Below are positions 12,319 through 54,055 of a stretch of DNA of 64,000 bases, piece by piece. A model generated the notes under the pieces. The model had not been told where the DNA came from and made no database searches. It saw nothing but the letters and a program-made list of their open reading frames with translations. A program made the translations under genes and the position numbers. Each line of letters starts with the position of its first letter. The first letter of the stretch is position 1. This DNA is from Strix aluco (taxonomy: Eukaryota; Chordata; Aves; Strigiformes; Strigidae): positions 73,550,303-73,614,302 of the forward strand of contig NC_133935.1 of the NCBI RefSeq assembly GCF_031877795.1, given 5' to 3'.

Positions 12319-15300
12319 GCATGCACTTCATTTGCTGTTTCAGTATTGCCGGCAGCATATGGCACAACTAAGAACAAGGAACTTCCTTTTCCCCTGTGTG
12401 CCCTTTCTGTGTGCATAAAAATTAGGTTGTTCTGCTGATTTAATTACTGTGAGGACAGATCATCTTCTTAGGCTTCTTGTCACAATACTGACATTTCTGT
12501 GGAAGTTTTAAGTGATTTGACACTTTTTATCATAGTACAGTTTCTAGCTTGTCTTCCAGTGAACAAATGTTGATTAATAACTCTTGGCATTAGGAACAAC
12601 TTGCAGCTTTTGCTTATTTTCAGTAGTTCAGTAAATGGAGGGAAGTTCTTGACAACTTTAATTTGCTTTAATTCGTAGCTGATAGACTATTTTTGTATCA
12701 TTCTCAGCTTTCTGTTCATTGGGCCAAGAAGAATATGGAGAGCCTGTTGTGCATGTCTGAAACATCCATCCTGTACAGATCTATTAAACCCCTCAGATGT
12801 TTGCTGCTGACTATTACTTGAATAAATTCACTGCAGATCCCTTGTCTAGCAAACACTGCCACATGGTGACTCACAGGTATGAACATTCTTCAAGTCATAA
12901 ACCATCTCTAGTCCACTTATCTGGCAGGAAGGTGTTTGCTTGCATCTTCCAATGGACCCCTTTTTCAGTGAATATAGTAGCATTAAGAAAAGTGCAAGCC
13001 ACAAACCAGTTGTTGGAGGGTAGGCACTCAAGAGTAAGCTAATGCACACTCCTACTTTTACAGGAACAGTTCTGATGTTTTCCTTACAGACTTCTTGGTC
13101 AGCATTAAGGAAAAGATGCTTTTATTTGGGCAAAACAGTCAAGAAACTAAGTTACAGCAAGGAATTTTCAGCCCAGCTCTCAGCTTTCAGGGCCTTGCTG
13201 TTGTTTGAACTGAAAGCAGTCTCTAGCAAGAACTTGTCCTATTGCATCCCCACTGCCAGCTGTCCTTTCTTTACAGGCCTTTTTAATCAAGAAAACCATT
13301 GAGCACAGATGAATTCCTGGACTAGATTCTGCTGCAAAATTTTGAGACTAGTGGCAGATAGCACCTTTCTTTTATTTCTTGCACTTACTCATACTAAGCC
13401 CAAGAAGTGTTCATGTTAGGTGTTGGTAAAAGTACCAGAAAAGCATTTTGCAGGTTGGTTTCTCGAATCAGGCAGCCAGGGCTTGAGTGACGCCAATACA
13501 GCCCATGTGCAGGGGCTGGATTCTTCCACTGGGCTTGGTACTAACATTAGACTTCCTACACTCACTTATTCTACACCAGACAATTGCTTTATCTTGGTAT
13601 AAGGCTTTGTCAAACATAGATTTTAGGAAAAAGTACACAGCAAATTAACAAGAAACATCTTGCTCCCAGCGATTTGTAATGGGATACACAGACGTGAAAA
13701 TGCATTGAAGTTTCTTGCATTGCACCCTCTCCCCTCACAGCCCGGGAGCTTTGTGGGGCTCTGTCACAGCCTGATTTGATGTATTGTTGGCTCCTATGTT
13801 GTTTGACTGAGTCTGAAAAATAACCATAGTAATCAACTATCAGCAGGTAATGATTTCCTCTGAGTTAAGAAAGAGCAGCCGTCAGCTCTGGCTCTGCTCT
13901 GTTGGGTACATTGGGAATTGCTGCCAAACTTCTCGAGTTCTGGTTCTGGTGTTTTAAATGAAGGAAACAGTCTCTATTTTTGATCACTCTTGCTGGGCAA
14001 TTGCACAGCCCATCTTTCCCTGTTGTGTATCATTCTGAGATGCCATGAGTATCTTTTTCAGAGCCATTGAGGTATTTTAGTTGTAATGACTAGGTACTCT
14101 GTTTCTGCAGTCCATACTCTAGAGTTAACTTTGTTTCTTCCTTCCAAAAGTCTTTGGTAGCCGGGAATACTTTGTTCTTCTGCAAGTTAACCAGATTTCC
14201 TAAATTGTCCTAAAGGACTGATTGTCCTAAAAGAGTAATTGTCTTACTGGTCTCATTTTATCCTCCTTTCTAGTAGGCACTGAGCAGTTTGGGGGAACTA
14301 TCTGTTTATGTTTCTGCAGATGTTGGGTTTTTTGTCAGCCTTCTGTCATGCTATTTTTTCTTATGGACTTCTATATGCTTTCATGGCATACTTTTACATC
14401 TTTTAAATCAAGCCCTTTGTGGATTTGTGAAATTCCTGACATCTACAAATATTTCCTTTCCCTGTTTGAAAGGAAATGTTGCTATATGGATATTTGTGCC
14501 CTCATCTGCACTCATGGATCTTCTCCCTGTAACAGTGTTGTTGCCACTGGTGCCAGCAAGTTGCCTACTTCTAGTGGTGTTTAAATTGTGTTTCAAGGGC
14601 TGGGGTATTCTTTAAGTTTTTGGGAGGTCTTGCTCTGAACTATGTGATATCTGCTGTAATTAAACAAATACTGGCAGATTGTTACCATCTGTACTGTGGT
14701 TTGCACATCTTTTTGACAAAATGATGCTTTTAATTGCTCTCCTGTGATTCAGTTTCAGGTTATATTCTCTTGATCTTGTAAATAATAGATATTTCCTGTG
14801 CTTATTTTTGATGATGTTGTAAATCAGGATATTGCAATTATGATAAAGACTCTTCCATCTATTTTTTTTAATGGCCTATCTCTTGTGAAGATGATATAGT
14901 AAAGGGTGCTCTCTGAAATACTCCTTTACGAGGAGTACGGAAAGTAGCAAGCTTCTCAGCAGGTCCAGTTGCTGATGCCACTAGCTAGACTGATCACAGT
15001 TTTGGATAGGATGCATACATGATACCATCTGGGGTAACTAGGCTGTGGTGGCCCCACATTATTGCTTTTTTTGAGTCTTGGTCATCCTGGAGAAGGGCCG
15101 TATTTCTGTTACCACTGCACTAACTGCATTAAGATGTCTCCACTTTTCCAGTCAAATGTGTATTCACTGTAAGGTTTCTTTTCCACCTTGAGCAAATTGA
15201 TAGTAGTAGTCAGGAGGGTGAATACAGGGCATTAAACTTGGAAAAGCTTTGTCTTCCAGTGCTTTGCACCTTGAAGCATACAGGCACAGATTTTCCTGAT

Positions 15301-15706
15301 TTCTTTTACTGTCAGATTCATTTTCTAAAGGGATTTGCAGTCAGGAGAATTTTTAGCAAGTTTCTCCCAGTGCAGGTGTTGACAGTGTCTCTAATCACCT
15401 GTATTTTTGACACTTGGTTCTTTTGCTAACATTTGATAACACTTTGCTGCTCATTTCCTGGCTGTAAGAAGTGGACAGTCTATTCTGATTTTAGATTTGG
15501 AGGTCCAAGCAACAGCAACAAGATAATAGAACTGAGAAATTGGGACGAAGACCCTGAGCAGCAGCAGGGAGTAATTATTCACATTATGGCTTTACCTACC
15601 GATTAAAAAAAAAAAAAGTTTCTATTTTATAAACTGTATTTATTCTCATTGAATAGTCCTGATAACACCAGTACTTAAGGACTGTGAGGATAAGTTTTGC
15701 ATTAAT

Positions 15707-16898
15707 TAACAAGGGAAAGGCTGTGGATATTGTCTACCTGGATTTTTGAAAAGCATTCAACACAGTTCCCCATAGAATTCTCATAGAACTGGCTGCTCGT
15801 GACCTGGATGAGTGAACGGTCTGATGGATCAAGCACTGGCTGGATGGACAATCCCAGAGAGTGGTGGTCAATGGAGTTAAATCCAGCTGGCGGCCGGTCA
15901 CAAGTGGCGTTCCTCAGGGCTTGGTATTGGGACCATTTCTGTTCAACATCTTTATTGATGATCTTGATAAGAACATAGAGTGTATCATCAGTAAATTCGC
16001 AGATGACACCAAGTTAAGCGGGAGTGTCGATCTGCATGAGGATAGGGAGGCTCTACAGAGAGACTTGGATAGATTGGATTGGTGGCCAACGTTAACGGGA
16101 TGAGCTTCAAGAGGGCCAAGTGCCAGGTCCTGCACTTGGGCCACAACAACCCCGTGCATCGCTACAGGCTTGGGGAGGTGTGGCTGGAGAGCTGTCTGGA
16201 AGAGAAGGATCTGGGGGTTCTAACTGACAAGCAGCTGAACATGAGCCGGCAGTGTGCCGGGGTGGCCAAGAAAGCCAACAACATCCTGGCTTGTATTAGA
16301 AATAGTGTGACCAGCAGAAGTAGGGAGGTGATAGTCCCCCTGTACTCTGCACTGGTGAGGCCACACCTTGAGTATTGTGTCCAGTTTTGGGCACCTCAAT
16401 AGGAGAGAGATATTGAGGTGCTGGAGCGAGTGCAGAGGAGGACAATGAAGCTGGTGAAGGGCCTGGAGAATAAATCCTATGAGGAGCGATTGAAGGAGCT
16501 GGGACTGTTCAGTTTGAGGAGGAGAAGGCTGAGGGGAGACCTCATCACTCTCTACAACTACCTGAAAGGACATTGCAGAGAGGTTGGTGCTGGTCTCTTC
16601 TCACAGGTAATTAGTGACAGAACAAGAGGGAATGGCTTTAAACTGCAACAGGTGAGTTTTAGACTGGACATTAGGAAAAAATTTTTCACAGAAAGAGTGG
16701 TCAGACAGTGGAATAGGCTGCCCAGGGAGGTGGAGGAGTCACCATCCCTGAATGTGTTTAAGGGTCTTTTAGATGAGATGTTGGGGGATATGGTGTAGGG
16801 GAGAACTTTGTAGAGTAGCGCTGATGGTGGGACTCAATAATCCCAAGGGTCTTTTCCAACCTGAATGATTCTGTGATTCTATGATTCTATTCTATGAA
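15707..16898 (+). mobile_element. CR1 LINE, 5'-truncated, with reverse-transcriptase remnant
   Basis: CR1 is the main avian non-LTR retrotransposon. This copy starts inside ORF2. Broken frames show RT motifs [21 protein letters not shown] (about 15,915-15,974) and FADDTKLSG (about 15,995-16,022), with the F-ADD active-site box, then the CR1-specific C-terminal region ([17 protein letters not shown], then [20 protein letters not shown]). Stops and shifts near 15,748, 16,090 and 16,402 make it inactive. It ends in ATTCTRTG-type repeats at 16,868-16,898. Confidence 0.93.
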
Positions 16899-19800
16899 AC
16901 GCAATACTTTTCTGCATAGAGAGTTACTCTGCAGAGGCTGGGTTTTTCCCAGCATTTATGTGGGTGGCTGATGTCATAAAAATATTCCTCCACATACAGA
17001 TCTCTGCAGCTCATGTAAATCTTTATTGGGAAACATGAGGTAGAAGAAGAACATTTTATTTTTCTTGGATGTTCATTGTTCTTTCTCCAGATGCACATTG
17101 TAGGCCCGGTATAGAAAAGGAAGTGGGGCCCTGTAGGACAGCAGTCCAACAGACAATTAAGAGAGAGCAGGGAATGAATGGTGGTCAGCTTCTTGGAGGG
17201 GTGATGGAGAGTTAGAGGAGACACCATCGGAGCAGCTCTGGAAAGGTGTGTATTTATGTGCGTACCCACAGCTGGCTTTTCAGAATAAGATGACTGTGAG
17301 TACACACAGGGACAGAGGAAGAGAAAGGAGTTAAAAAAGTCAATGCTCTAAAAATATATTTGATGAATTAGGTGTTTTTTTAATCGCCAACTTGTGGTGA
17401 GGGTCTTGTGTTTCAGTCCCCTTGAAGACAGTTGGGTCCTTTCTTCTTGTGCTAACAGCATTGTGAAAACAGTCCTCTTGCTCTTTTTTAAAATCCTAAA
17501 ATCCATTGTTGCCTGTGTTTAGATGGCCTGTGGGAATATGGAACTCTGGAGGACAGGGTAAACTAAACAAGCTTTTATATTAAGGATAAATAAGGGTTTT
17601 TAAGGACACACTAATCTCTGAAGAACTCATGTTAGCATTTACAGAAGAAAGCAGGGGGAGACTAAGAAAAGGAGAATAGTGGGAATAAATGAGACTTTAG
17701 GAAAAAGTCTTCCAAGAGATGCATTCCTCAAATCCTTGAGAGGGACACTTAATGAACATTAACGAGCTAGTTCTGAACAGCAGTTGCATGAATCCCATGA
17801 AAGGGTGGTGCTGGCTGTGCACTCAGAGCCCTCGAGGGGGGTGAACGGTGCCATTCCCTCCTCAGACAGAGGGTCATGGGTCTGCCTTTCCTTCTTCAGA
17901 AAAGCTGAATGACGGGGGCAGAATCTGTTGTCAAATGGCTTTTGGTCTGGCCTTCAGTGCCACATGCTTAGCCTTGCCTCAAAGCCCCAGAGCACACAGC
18001 TCATCCTGGGACTCAAACCCTGACTTCTACACCCATTTTTGCCAGGGCTACTGCCACTGGGTCACTGTTGCCCTGGGAAAGATGCAGCTGCACCGTATGG
18101 CCACCTACTCCCCACGAAGCTGGTGTCAGTCTCCACAGGACCTTCAAGTCTCTGGTCTTGTTAGAAGCCACTCTTGGTCCTCGCTTTGGTGTGCTGCTGC
18201 AGTGAGAGATTCCTGAAGATGGTACTCTGGAAAATTAACGTTTAGCTAATTAGCATATCCCTAGAACACAAGGTCTGCGGTGGCACAAAGACTAATTGCC
18301 TGCCTTTGCATGAGGCATCACCTTGAATCAAAAGGTGCCTGCCTAGAGTGTTTCAGTTTCAGACTGCTTTAAAGTTACTGAGATCTCTGGGTACTTTTCT
18401 CCCCAGGCAGGCAGAATTGTTTTATAAGGTTTGGAAAATACATCACATTCTGTGGGAAAGAAGCAGGTTTGTAAAACAGAGACGCTGTCATGAACTTCAC
18501 CAAAATGAAAGATAACTTTGGCTGGAGGGAGAGCATTTCCTGAGGAGACCTGTTTATCTCACTGAGATTCTTTTGTGCAGAGACATTTGACAGCTGAGCA
18601 GAAGAGCTGCCATGCTACATCAGAGCCAGAGTCTGTCCAGGTTGGTATCCTGTCCCTGACAGGGACCAGCTCCAAATGCTTCAGAGAAAAATGCATTTAT
18701 ATCATGACGGGAAATAACTTCCCCATGTGATGAGTTTAATGCCGATGCCAGACACTTGCTGGTTGATCTGGGGAAGAAGCACTAGACTAATTGTTTCTTT
18801 GCACTTTTTTTTTTGAGGTAATTTAATGGTAAATATTCTGAGCAAAATTTAGCTCTGGCCATATCTTGAATTATTAATGAATTCTTTATCATGGAACTGC
18901 ATTGTGGCAGCAGATTTCTTGGTTATTAAATAGTCATAGCCCTCATAGCCTTTTGCAAGATAATTAGTTAGTCTTGTTAAAGGAAGATTATTCAAAGGCG
19001 AAGGAGGATCTGGTACAAAGTCTGAGCTGTAGTTTTAAAACTGTTTTGTACTATGGTCCATTAACATTTCTATTTTCTTTCTCTTTCTCCTTTCAGGCAT
19101 CTTGCCTGCTTATTCTTCACTACATTAGATTTGACCTTTCTTTGTGTATCTACTCAATGTTTATCTTTTCAAGAAATGCTGCTATCTACAGATTATTTTC
19201 CATTTGTTTCTTCATGCACTTAATAAATGGATTGGTGGTAAACTCTGACCATAGACACTACAGCTTTCAGAGTGTGACCAGCACTTGAACCATGACTCCT
19301 AATGCTGAACACCAGAGAGATTGCACCGAAGAGTGGGATGTGCTTGTACTTACTAGATATAGCACTTCTGCCATACACAGGTCTCTTTTGTTAGCTAAAA
19401 TTAACTGGCATGTGTTTCTGGCACTGTGCTGCTGCTGCTTCCAAAGTGACAGCCTCTTCTTTTGCATCCCCAGGAGATCGCCTGAGAAATGGTACATCTT
19501 TTTCTAAACACTGCCTACTTGCCTTCCCCAGCCTGTGGAGGGCTCTTGCCACGTCAAGTGCTGCCGTGCACCCTCTGAAACGACAGACCCCCCTTCCCAG
19601 GGGTAGGAAGGAAAGAGTTTTTCCTGTCAAGTGCCCACTTGCTCTTTATCAACAGGCAGGACACCAGGCTCTCTCTTGCTGGGTATGAGAGATCCACTGA
19701 TGCTCAAAAAGCCAGGAAAAGCCATGTCCTTCTGACCGTCGCCCTGTATCATACTAGAACTGGTCACCAATGCCTCTTTTCTCTAATGACATAATGATGT

Positions 19801-22019
19801 ACAAACCTCACATGGTTGTCACCACGTCATTTGTATCTTTGATTAGTCCTTATTATTAACAGTGTAACTGCAGACAAACTGCTTTCTCTTCTCCAGCATG
19901 AATCTTACTTTCTGTAAATGTGCCACAAAGTATAAAAATGTATTAGTACTTTTTCTGTCCAATTCTGCCTTCAAAATGCAGAGTGGGGTGAACATGGCAG
20001 GAACCTCTTCCTGCAGACTTCTGTCCAGAACAGGCAATTTCTGGAGTGCTGTTTCCAACATACATTGTGTAAATCGCAATTAGAAGACTCATGAAAACAC
20101 ATCAGTGTTTTTCAGATACTTTGGTGTAACTCAAAGGGCCCACCAGACCCTGCAGACAGTGTGGTATGCCAGATTTTAATTTTAATAATTTCTTATTTTC
20201 AAGGCTATTTTACACAAGCTGCATTAGAAAGTCATCAGCACAGAATCTGTAATCTACATAATCCTTGGGACTACTCATGTGGACTTGCAGAACACTGCTA
20301 ATAGACAGTAAAAAAGGTTTATAATGAAAAATACCCTAAAAGAGTTATAATTTCCAGTGATACTTTTCTCAAGTCAGTTGTTCATTTCTGTATCATTAGC
20401 CACACTTTAGAGGAAATTCTACTAAATATGTGTTAAATAAGGCTAGATATTCTGCTAATGATAGATTAAATACCTCTAACAAGTGCAACCAGTGTATTCA
20501 CTGAAGATCTAAATATAATCATGCTGTGCACCTCAGCTCCCTTTCAACTTCTCTTCCTGTCCTGGAATATAATTAGGCTGGAGCCTTGGGGACACACTCA
20601 TCACTAACCAACATCTTGATGATCTTGCTGGAGCCAAACTATATGTCAAGTCACAACCCAGTCTGAGGTACTGACTCTAAGAATAGATTCAAATTTCCAC
20701 TGTTAGGTGCAGTAACAATGTGAATTTAGACTACCAAGAAAATACAATACATCTTAAAGAAAAAGTATCCCTTAAAAATAATTTTCCAAAAATAATATTA
20801 AGGCTAACAGGAGAAAAGGATGATAATTGAGACCTACTCAGAAAATCTAATCATTTTCTCCCTCTGCATATGCTGTGTTAGAGACTGAAAAAATGTGGTT
20901 AGTGACTAATTTGCATTTCCTGGTTTTTAGCCCTTATAAACCAGCTATTCTGAAGGGCTGATGTGTTTACGTACTGGAAGACATTAGGCCCAAACTCAGG
21001 AAACTGTGGTTCAGCTTCCTGCTCCAGCAGTGGTGGCTGTGGGTATGGAGCTGCCACTGCAGAAAGTGACAGCTGTATTCTGCACTGGGACAGGCAAACG
21101 TGTACTCGTGCTCACCTCCTCACCTGAAAAGCAATTCCACTCCACCTTGAAGCTGGACTGCCTCAAACCACATCTCTGTGTGGCTTTTGCTTCTGTCAGG
21201 GCTTGCCAGAAAACAGAGTCAGTTGTGGGTGGAGGTTTTAAGAGGCACATGAAAGCCAACAGATAATCAGCCGTATGAATGCACAGCTATTTATAAATAA
21301 AGTGCTGGTAAGCTGCCTAATAGCTTGTTCTGTAGGTAAAAAGGAGATCTGGCAGCTACTTTTCATCTCCCAGAAGTCAGACTGGCAAACACCCAAAGCC
21401 CAGTGCAGAGGGGGTGTTTAAAGGCAGCTTAGCACTGCCCAGGCAGCCCAACTGTGGGCTTCACGGGCAAGGAAAGCAATGAAGTCTGCTAATTAGCACA
21501 GAGGTGTTTCAGATGTCTGTAACAAACATTGTATACAATTCAGTATAGCACACTGTAAACTACTGATAAAAATCATCAAAGTTGAGTGCAGGACTAAACT
21601 GCTTTCCTCTGGGTGCAGATCTCTTGTAGACCTTTTTCTGTGAATGGAGGCTGCTTCTAGAGTGTCTTTTCCCTTGAAGTTGTGATTAGCATTTATTTCC
21701 CCATGCCTGAGTTAAAATTAGCAGTAGATTGACTTACTTTTTAAAAGAAGGAACTTACTAAAGTCTTCAGACTTTTCTTTATAGAGCAAACCAGGAATGA
21801 ATGAAGGGCTCTTAGAAAGTGGTACTATTCTATTCACATTTTACAACTGTAATAATTTAAGATATCTGAAATCATACAGAATTATTAATATGGAACTAAA
21901 ACAATTCCTCTGAGTGGGACTTTGAATATGATTTCTTATTGAGATTACACAGTCTTTAAGTAACTGGATAAAAAATATTTACGTGTATTTTTGGCTAAGA
22001 TGCTTATTCATTAACAATA
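16899..22019. other. Intergenic DNA, no gene seen
   Basis: A moderately GC-rich patch at 17.8-18.2 kb holds a 122-codon open frame without recognisable similarity. The rest is AT-rich with scattered short open frames. No repeat family was recognised. Confidence 0.55.
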
Positions 22020-23761
22020 AATGAATAGAACATGTCAATTTATTTCAGATCTATAAAATACAAGTCTAAAAATACCATTTTACAGACAATATTCACCATT
22101 TAGTTTACATTTTAGTATGGTCTTAAGCCTATCTTGCACCAAATAATAATGTAACAGAACAACAAAATATTCTACATTTAAACTTTTCAGACTTCTTAAC
22201 TGGAATCTACCATATACATCAAAAATAGCCGTGCACAGTAACCAATTAAACATCTACATTTCAAGAATAGATTGGCTATATCTCATAACTGAGACATCAA
22301 TTACAGTACAGTTATTAAAAATCCTTCAAGAATATACTCAGTAGTAACAGTGGTAGCAGTAGTTAAAATCTTAACAGTTCTGTGAAATGATCAAAAGCAA
22401 ATGATAACAGAATTTAAAAATTCAGTTAATCATTTATATGTAATGTAAAACCCATGTAACACTACAATGAAAAAGGAAATTACACGGGCACAAGTGCAAA
22501 AAAGCAATATTGTAAGCCATGTTCTCTCTTTGGTAAAAATCAATTAGCAGGAAGTATACCATAATAATTCAAGTCAAAGACTAATTCATGCTATATATTT
22601 TTCCTTTCCTACCATAGGCAGACTTGATGATTTGCAGGCATCCTACAGTACAGAAGTTAAAATTCTACTTAACACTGCCCATTTTTTCTCTTTTAAATAT
22701 TGAAATTAAAGATAAGGATTCTTTTTCTTTCATAAATAGCTTTTCAGTAGTATAGTCTCTTAAGGAATTTAAAAATAAATAGCAAAATATACACCATTTC
22801 AAAGATTACATTTAATTCCTTCTAGGTATATCCTGAAAATATATCACCAAAGAATAAATAACTTTGGGTTTCTCAAATATTTGGTAAAATGTCAATTACT
22901 CTTACATAAGGAGTTTTCTCTGAGGAATAAGAAGTACCATTGCTTTTTCCACAAAGCTTTTACTACACAGGTGGAATTTTAGTAACTTTACAGTAATAAT
23001 ACAATCTGTAATATCATACAGATGTTTTCCATTAAAAAGTACAGTAAAAAAATCTTTCAAAATTAAGTCTTCAGAATTTCAGGTTCAAACCTGAGGAACT
23101 TCCAGGTAACTATGAGTTCTCCTGGCAAAACAGTGAAGCTCAGCTGTCTATGTCAGGAGGCTACAATAATAGTAAGGTAATCTCCTCTAATAGTAGAGCC
23201 AAAGCTGTTTTCTGCTGATGACAAACTGAAAATCCAAAAAGGACAAAGTGTTAAGAAAGGGACAAAAGAGAAGGATGTGGGTGAACAACACTTGACTGTA
23301 AGCCATCCTGACAAAGAAGTGAATTGCCTACAGGGATTTCAATATAACCATAGATTAGAAATAAATTATTCTGCTTTTGAAGGGCTTGACCCTCGTGAAC
23401 AATTAAGATAATGTCATAGGGAATTTCTATGTGAATTTGCAGGTTATCATCTTACTCAAGCTCCTCCTTCACATTTATCTGAAATTATTACTAAAGAAAA
23501 CAAGAAAAATGCAGGCTACATCAGCAAAGCAACTAGTTAAAAGCATCCAGCAACTTGAAGTGTCATTAGACATTTAAAAAAATCTTAACTGCAGGAAGAT
23601 CTTCTGGAGGGGCAGAGCAGAAGTCTTTGCCTTTTTAGAAGATTCGTTTAAGCTGCCACCAAAGTAAAGGCAATTTTGACTGCTCATTTATTCAGAATTC
23701 ATAAATAACATGTAGGTTTACTAACCTCCTATTCACACCCACAGTTAATTTACATAAAATA
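22020..23761 (-). other. PIK3CG: PIK3CG 3'UTR (probable extent)
   Basis: The sequence downstream of the stop is very AT-rich with no repeat that I recognise. The first good AATAAA on the minus strand that gives a realistic UTR is at 22,044-22,039; another AATAAA lies close to the stop near 23,690 and could give a short form. TAAAT/ATTTA pentamers are frequent on the minus strand, as in unstable mRNAs. The end point is inferred. Confidence 0.45.
22039..22044 (-). terminator. Candidate PIK3CG polyadenylation signal
   Basis: TTTATT on the plus strand reads AATAAA on the minus strand, about 1.7 kb after the stop codon. Cleavage would be expected about 15-25 nt further, near 22,020. Other AATAAA-like words exist in this AT-rich stretch, so the choice is uncertain. 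Confidence 0.35.
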
Positions 23762-50508
<26,747 letters not shown>

Positions 50509-52742
50509 CTAACAAAACATACAAATATCTGATTACTTTCTCATTTACATTTTTCTTTAGTCTTACTTTTTAACTCTTCTTAATTAAAATCACAGGCCAG
50601 TCAAAATCCTGCTAAGTATATGCTTTTTATATTTCCCCCTCCCCTTAATTTCTGGTCATAAATACTTGATTTACATAAACCACCTCAGACGTAACCTATG
50701 CAATTCAAAACCAAATATAGAAAAAAAACCCCAACAATCCAATTATTAAATAATTAAAGTAGAGCTTTCAAACAGCCTTCTCAGACTTCACTGAGGATAA
50801 GCAGGATAAGTAGATGGCTGTAGTGCTTCCATTTGTTTAAGCACTGATTCTTCTGCTGCCTCATCTGTTTTGATGCTGTTGATGTTAACATAAGTGGATT
50901 TTCATAGAAATCAAATGACACAGTACTGTGTATGAGCAGAAGCAATCCCACTGAGCTCCAGGAATGACAGAAAGTAACAAAACAAGTTATTTATTTGCAG
51001 ACTGGACAGAGGTTAGCCTACGCCCATTTTTCTCCACCTCTCTTTTTAGTGATGAGGAATATGGACTTACACCAAAAAAAGTCCTTAGGATTCAAAAGTC
51101 AGGGACTACTTCTGAAGACAGATATTTAATGCTCATCTAAAGTCAAGCCTAGTATTCTTAGATGTGCTGCTTTTAAATAAATTAATTCACCAGACTGAAA
51201 ACATCCATCCATTTTCAAAGTAAACACTTCCATTATGAACTATTAGTTTGTTACAGAAGAATTCATAAGCTGATGCCTATTTATTACCCTATACATCAAA
51301 TCACACCTAAACCACCTGTAAAACAGCTTTGAACACAAGTAACCTACCTTATCAGCTTTCAGTAAACAAAAAATATTGTTCCTTACAGGTAATCTCCATT
51401 GAACAATATTAAAGTGGAAGTTACTCACTGAGAGCTTGGAAGAGAAAGGCAGAGCTGATTGAGTGTGCTCACACAAGCTAAGTTACAGCAACATACTGAA
51501 CATCTTTTCCAGACAACGCTTTTTACACATAAAATCATCTCTAACTGCTGGAAAAACTAAAACCAATGTAACAATGCCTTAGTAGATAACAAAACAAGAA
51601 GATAAAAATATAAAAGGTTAAACTGAAACAACATAGCATGCTAACTAAAATTAATTTTTCAAGTTCCGGAAAGCAACGACTGTGGACACATCACCTCTGT
51701 AATTATAAAGCACAAGGAAATATTACCTGCTTAAAAAATAAAGGCTGAATTGCTGAAGACGATTCATTTGTTTAATTTCTGAAGTTCCTATTTTTTTAAA
51801 GGAAGATCGTTCACACAAAAATTTTCTTTGTTTAAGCTGTTCTGCTTTTCTTGCTTGCCCTCATATCCAGATGCAAAGGAAGTGCTGCGCTTACCAGGAA
51901 GGAAGTTTTAACCAAGTTGATTGTACATATGATTGCTCATTTAAAAAAAAGTCAGAATGCTTTTCCTGTTACAACAGTAAAAATACACTATCAGTACACC
52001 AATTTAATTTTAACACACATGCATAGAAGATACGCTTAAAGCCTTTTAAAAATAGCAAAGAATAATCTGGGCAATAAATCTAATGTATCCAAATAAAACA
52101 TTTTAAAAACAACATATTTTGGAGAGCCTTACTACTTTATAAAAGAGTTAAATAAAAATATTAGATAAAAGACAACTAAATCTGCAATGTTTCCTTATTT
52201 TTATTTTCATGGTTATAGGCCTCTGAGGACTCCCAACTTAAAGTCATTAGAGTTTTTTAAGCCAATCTCCGTACAGGCGTCACATGGAGATGGTATCTGC
52301 CAAGGATCTTGTGTGGTACCCTCAGCAATAGAACTGCCAGGCAATCTTCCTCCTAGTATTTTTAACTTATCCATTTATGTTTACAAACACACAGTGAAAT
52401 CCACTAGAAATGATACTTAAGATTCAGGAAGAATTTAAACCGTGGACTTTCAACCCTAATTTTTGTGGTTAACTACAACCTGAAGAGCTGTTCCTTTACT
52501 AAAAAATCCTCACAGAAAAAGATTTAGGAAAACATATACAAATCAGAAAGAAAAGACAGAAAAACCTCTAATCGTATCCTTTTTCCTTATGACTTTTCCA
52601 GCGAAATACTGACCATTTTGAAGAGCAATGAGCAGTACACCTGCTACAGAAGTACATACCCTACAAAAATGATGACTCTTGAGAAAGAGAAAAAATATGA
52701 AACAACTGAAAGGTCTTTTAGCAACACCGAAGTGGTGGGGTC

Positions 52743-52757
52743 TTTTTTTTTTTTTTT
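52743..52757. repeat. T15 tract
   Basis: A homopolymer in the proposed 5'UTR intron. Nothing recognisable flanks it. Confidence 0.8.
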
Positions 52758-54055
52758 AACATATGCACGCTTCCTATCTCGTAAGACACCTTCCTTATTA
52801 AAAAGGGGAAAAGAAAAGCTCCCTCTGTATTGGCAAAAAAATCTGAGAGTCTCTTACCTGCCACCAACATGCCATTCAAAATTAACACTTTGCCAAGGTT
52901 AAAAAAAGAAACATACCCTCCACCATAGACATAGCTCTGCTTTCTTAGAGCATCATTTTGCTTAGCAGCTACGATTGATTTCTTTTTGGAGGTTATTTTT
53001 CTCCGGAAGTGAGTTTGGGGAAAACACACTGTCCCAGCTTCCTCTACCTTTCAGAGCCAATATTTGAAATTTCTCATGGAAGTGAAGTTGCCCTGAACGT
53101 TTTGTCGCTGCCATGAAATCTACCCATCTTGGTCAAGACATCTTCAACACTCATCCTTCACACATGTGAAGCTTGTCAGCATTCATCAGCCACAGCCTGC
53201 GGGATCTCAGCACTACACACTGGTTTCCTCTCCAGTCCTCTCAGCTGAAAAAAGCACTCAGGTGCTGGAAAACTTGAGCACCTGTAACCTCAACAGCCCA
53301 AGATGACGGAAGAGAAGGAAGCAGCCAGTTCCACATAAAAAGCAAAAGGAGCTGGAAGTGTAGGAAAAGAAAAGGAGCAATGCTAAAGGGGAAAATGTGT
53401 TTTGCAAAAACTGTGCTTTGAAATTCCCTGGAGAGCTTGACTTTGCCACACTTTTGCAGAGTCTGTATTTTGAAGTATAATTTCTAAAATGTGTAATAAA
53501 GTCACATATTTTTCTTCATTTAAAAATAAGCAACTAGCAGTGAGGGGTCTTTTTCATGCCAACAGGCAACATATGTTTTTCACAAATATCCCTCATTCCA
53601 AAAGTCATCGTGCTGACCCTATGAAGTAAACCTGGACTCATCACAGTTTCATTGGGTTTTGCCAGACCTAAGAAAGAATGCCGGTTTAAAATGTCCTCAT
53701 CTTGCTGCCATGTGATATGCACTTAAAAGATTAATTTTTCAAACACATATACACACAAATATTCCATCTCCTGCTAAGCTATTCTAGCACTACTCCATTG
53801 ATCAAGACCAACAAGAAAATCAAAAGCAGCATCTCTGCCTCATGCAGCAGAGAGCTACCCTGTACACTGCTCAATGAACATAATTGTTTGACACTTTCAT
53901 CCATGTAAAAAGACTGGTACAGCAATATTGTGAAAGGTTCAAATACTGCCCCACAAACTGCATCAGATACAATGCAAAGTGCATGACACTTGTGTAACTG
54001 CCCACACAAGACTGTCTCTTTTGCACTCATTTGGGCTGCAACCTCCGGTGTCTAG

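Larger units (their letters stand above)
7926..15706. other. Intergenic DNA, no gene seen
   Basis: Unique-looking, AT-rich sequence. Open frames at 9,538-9,885 (minus, 115 codons, Arg/Lys-rich) and 11,218-11,829 (plus, 203 codons) show no familiar domain, no repeat in other frames and no splice-bounded structure. I treat them as chance. Confidence 0.55.
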
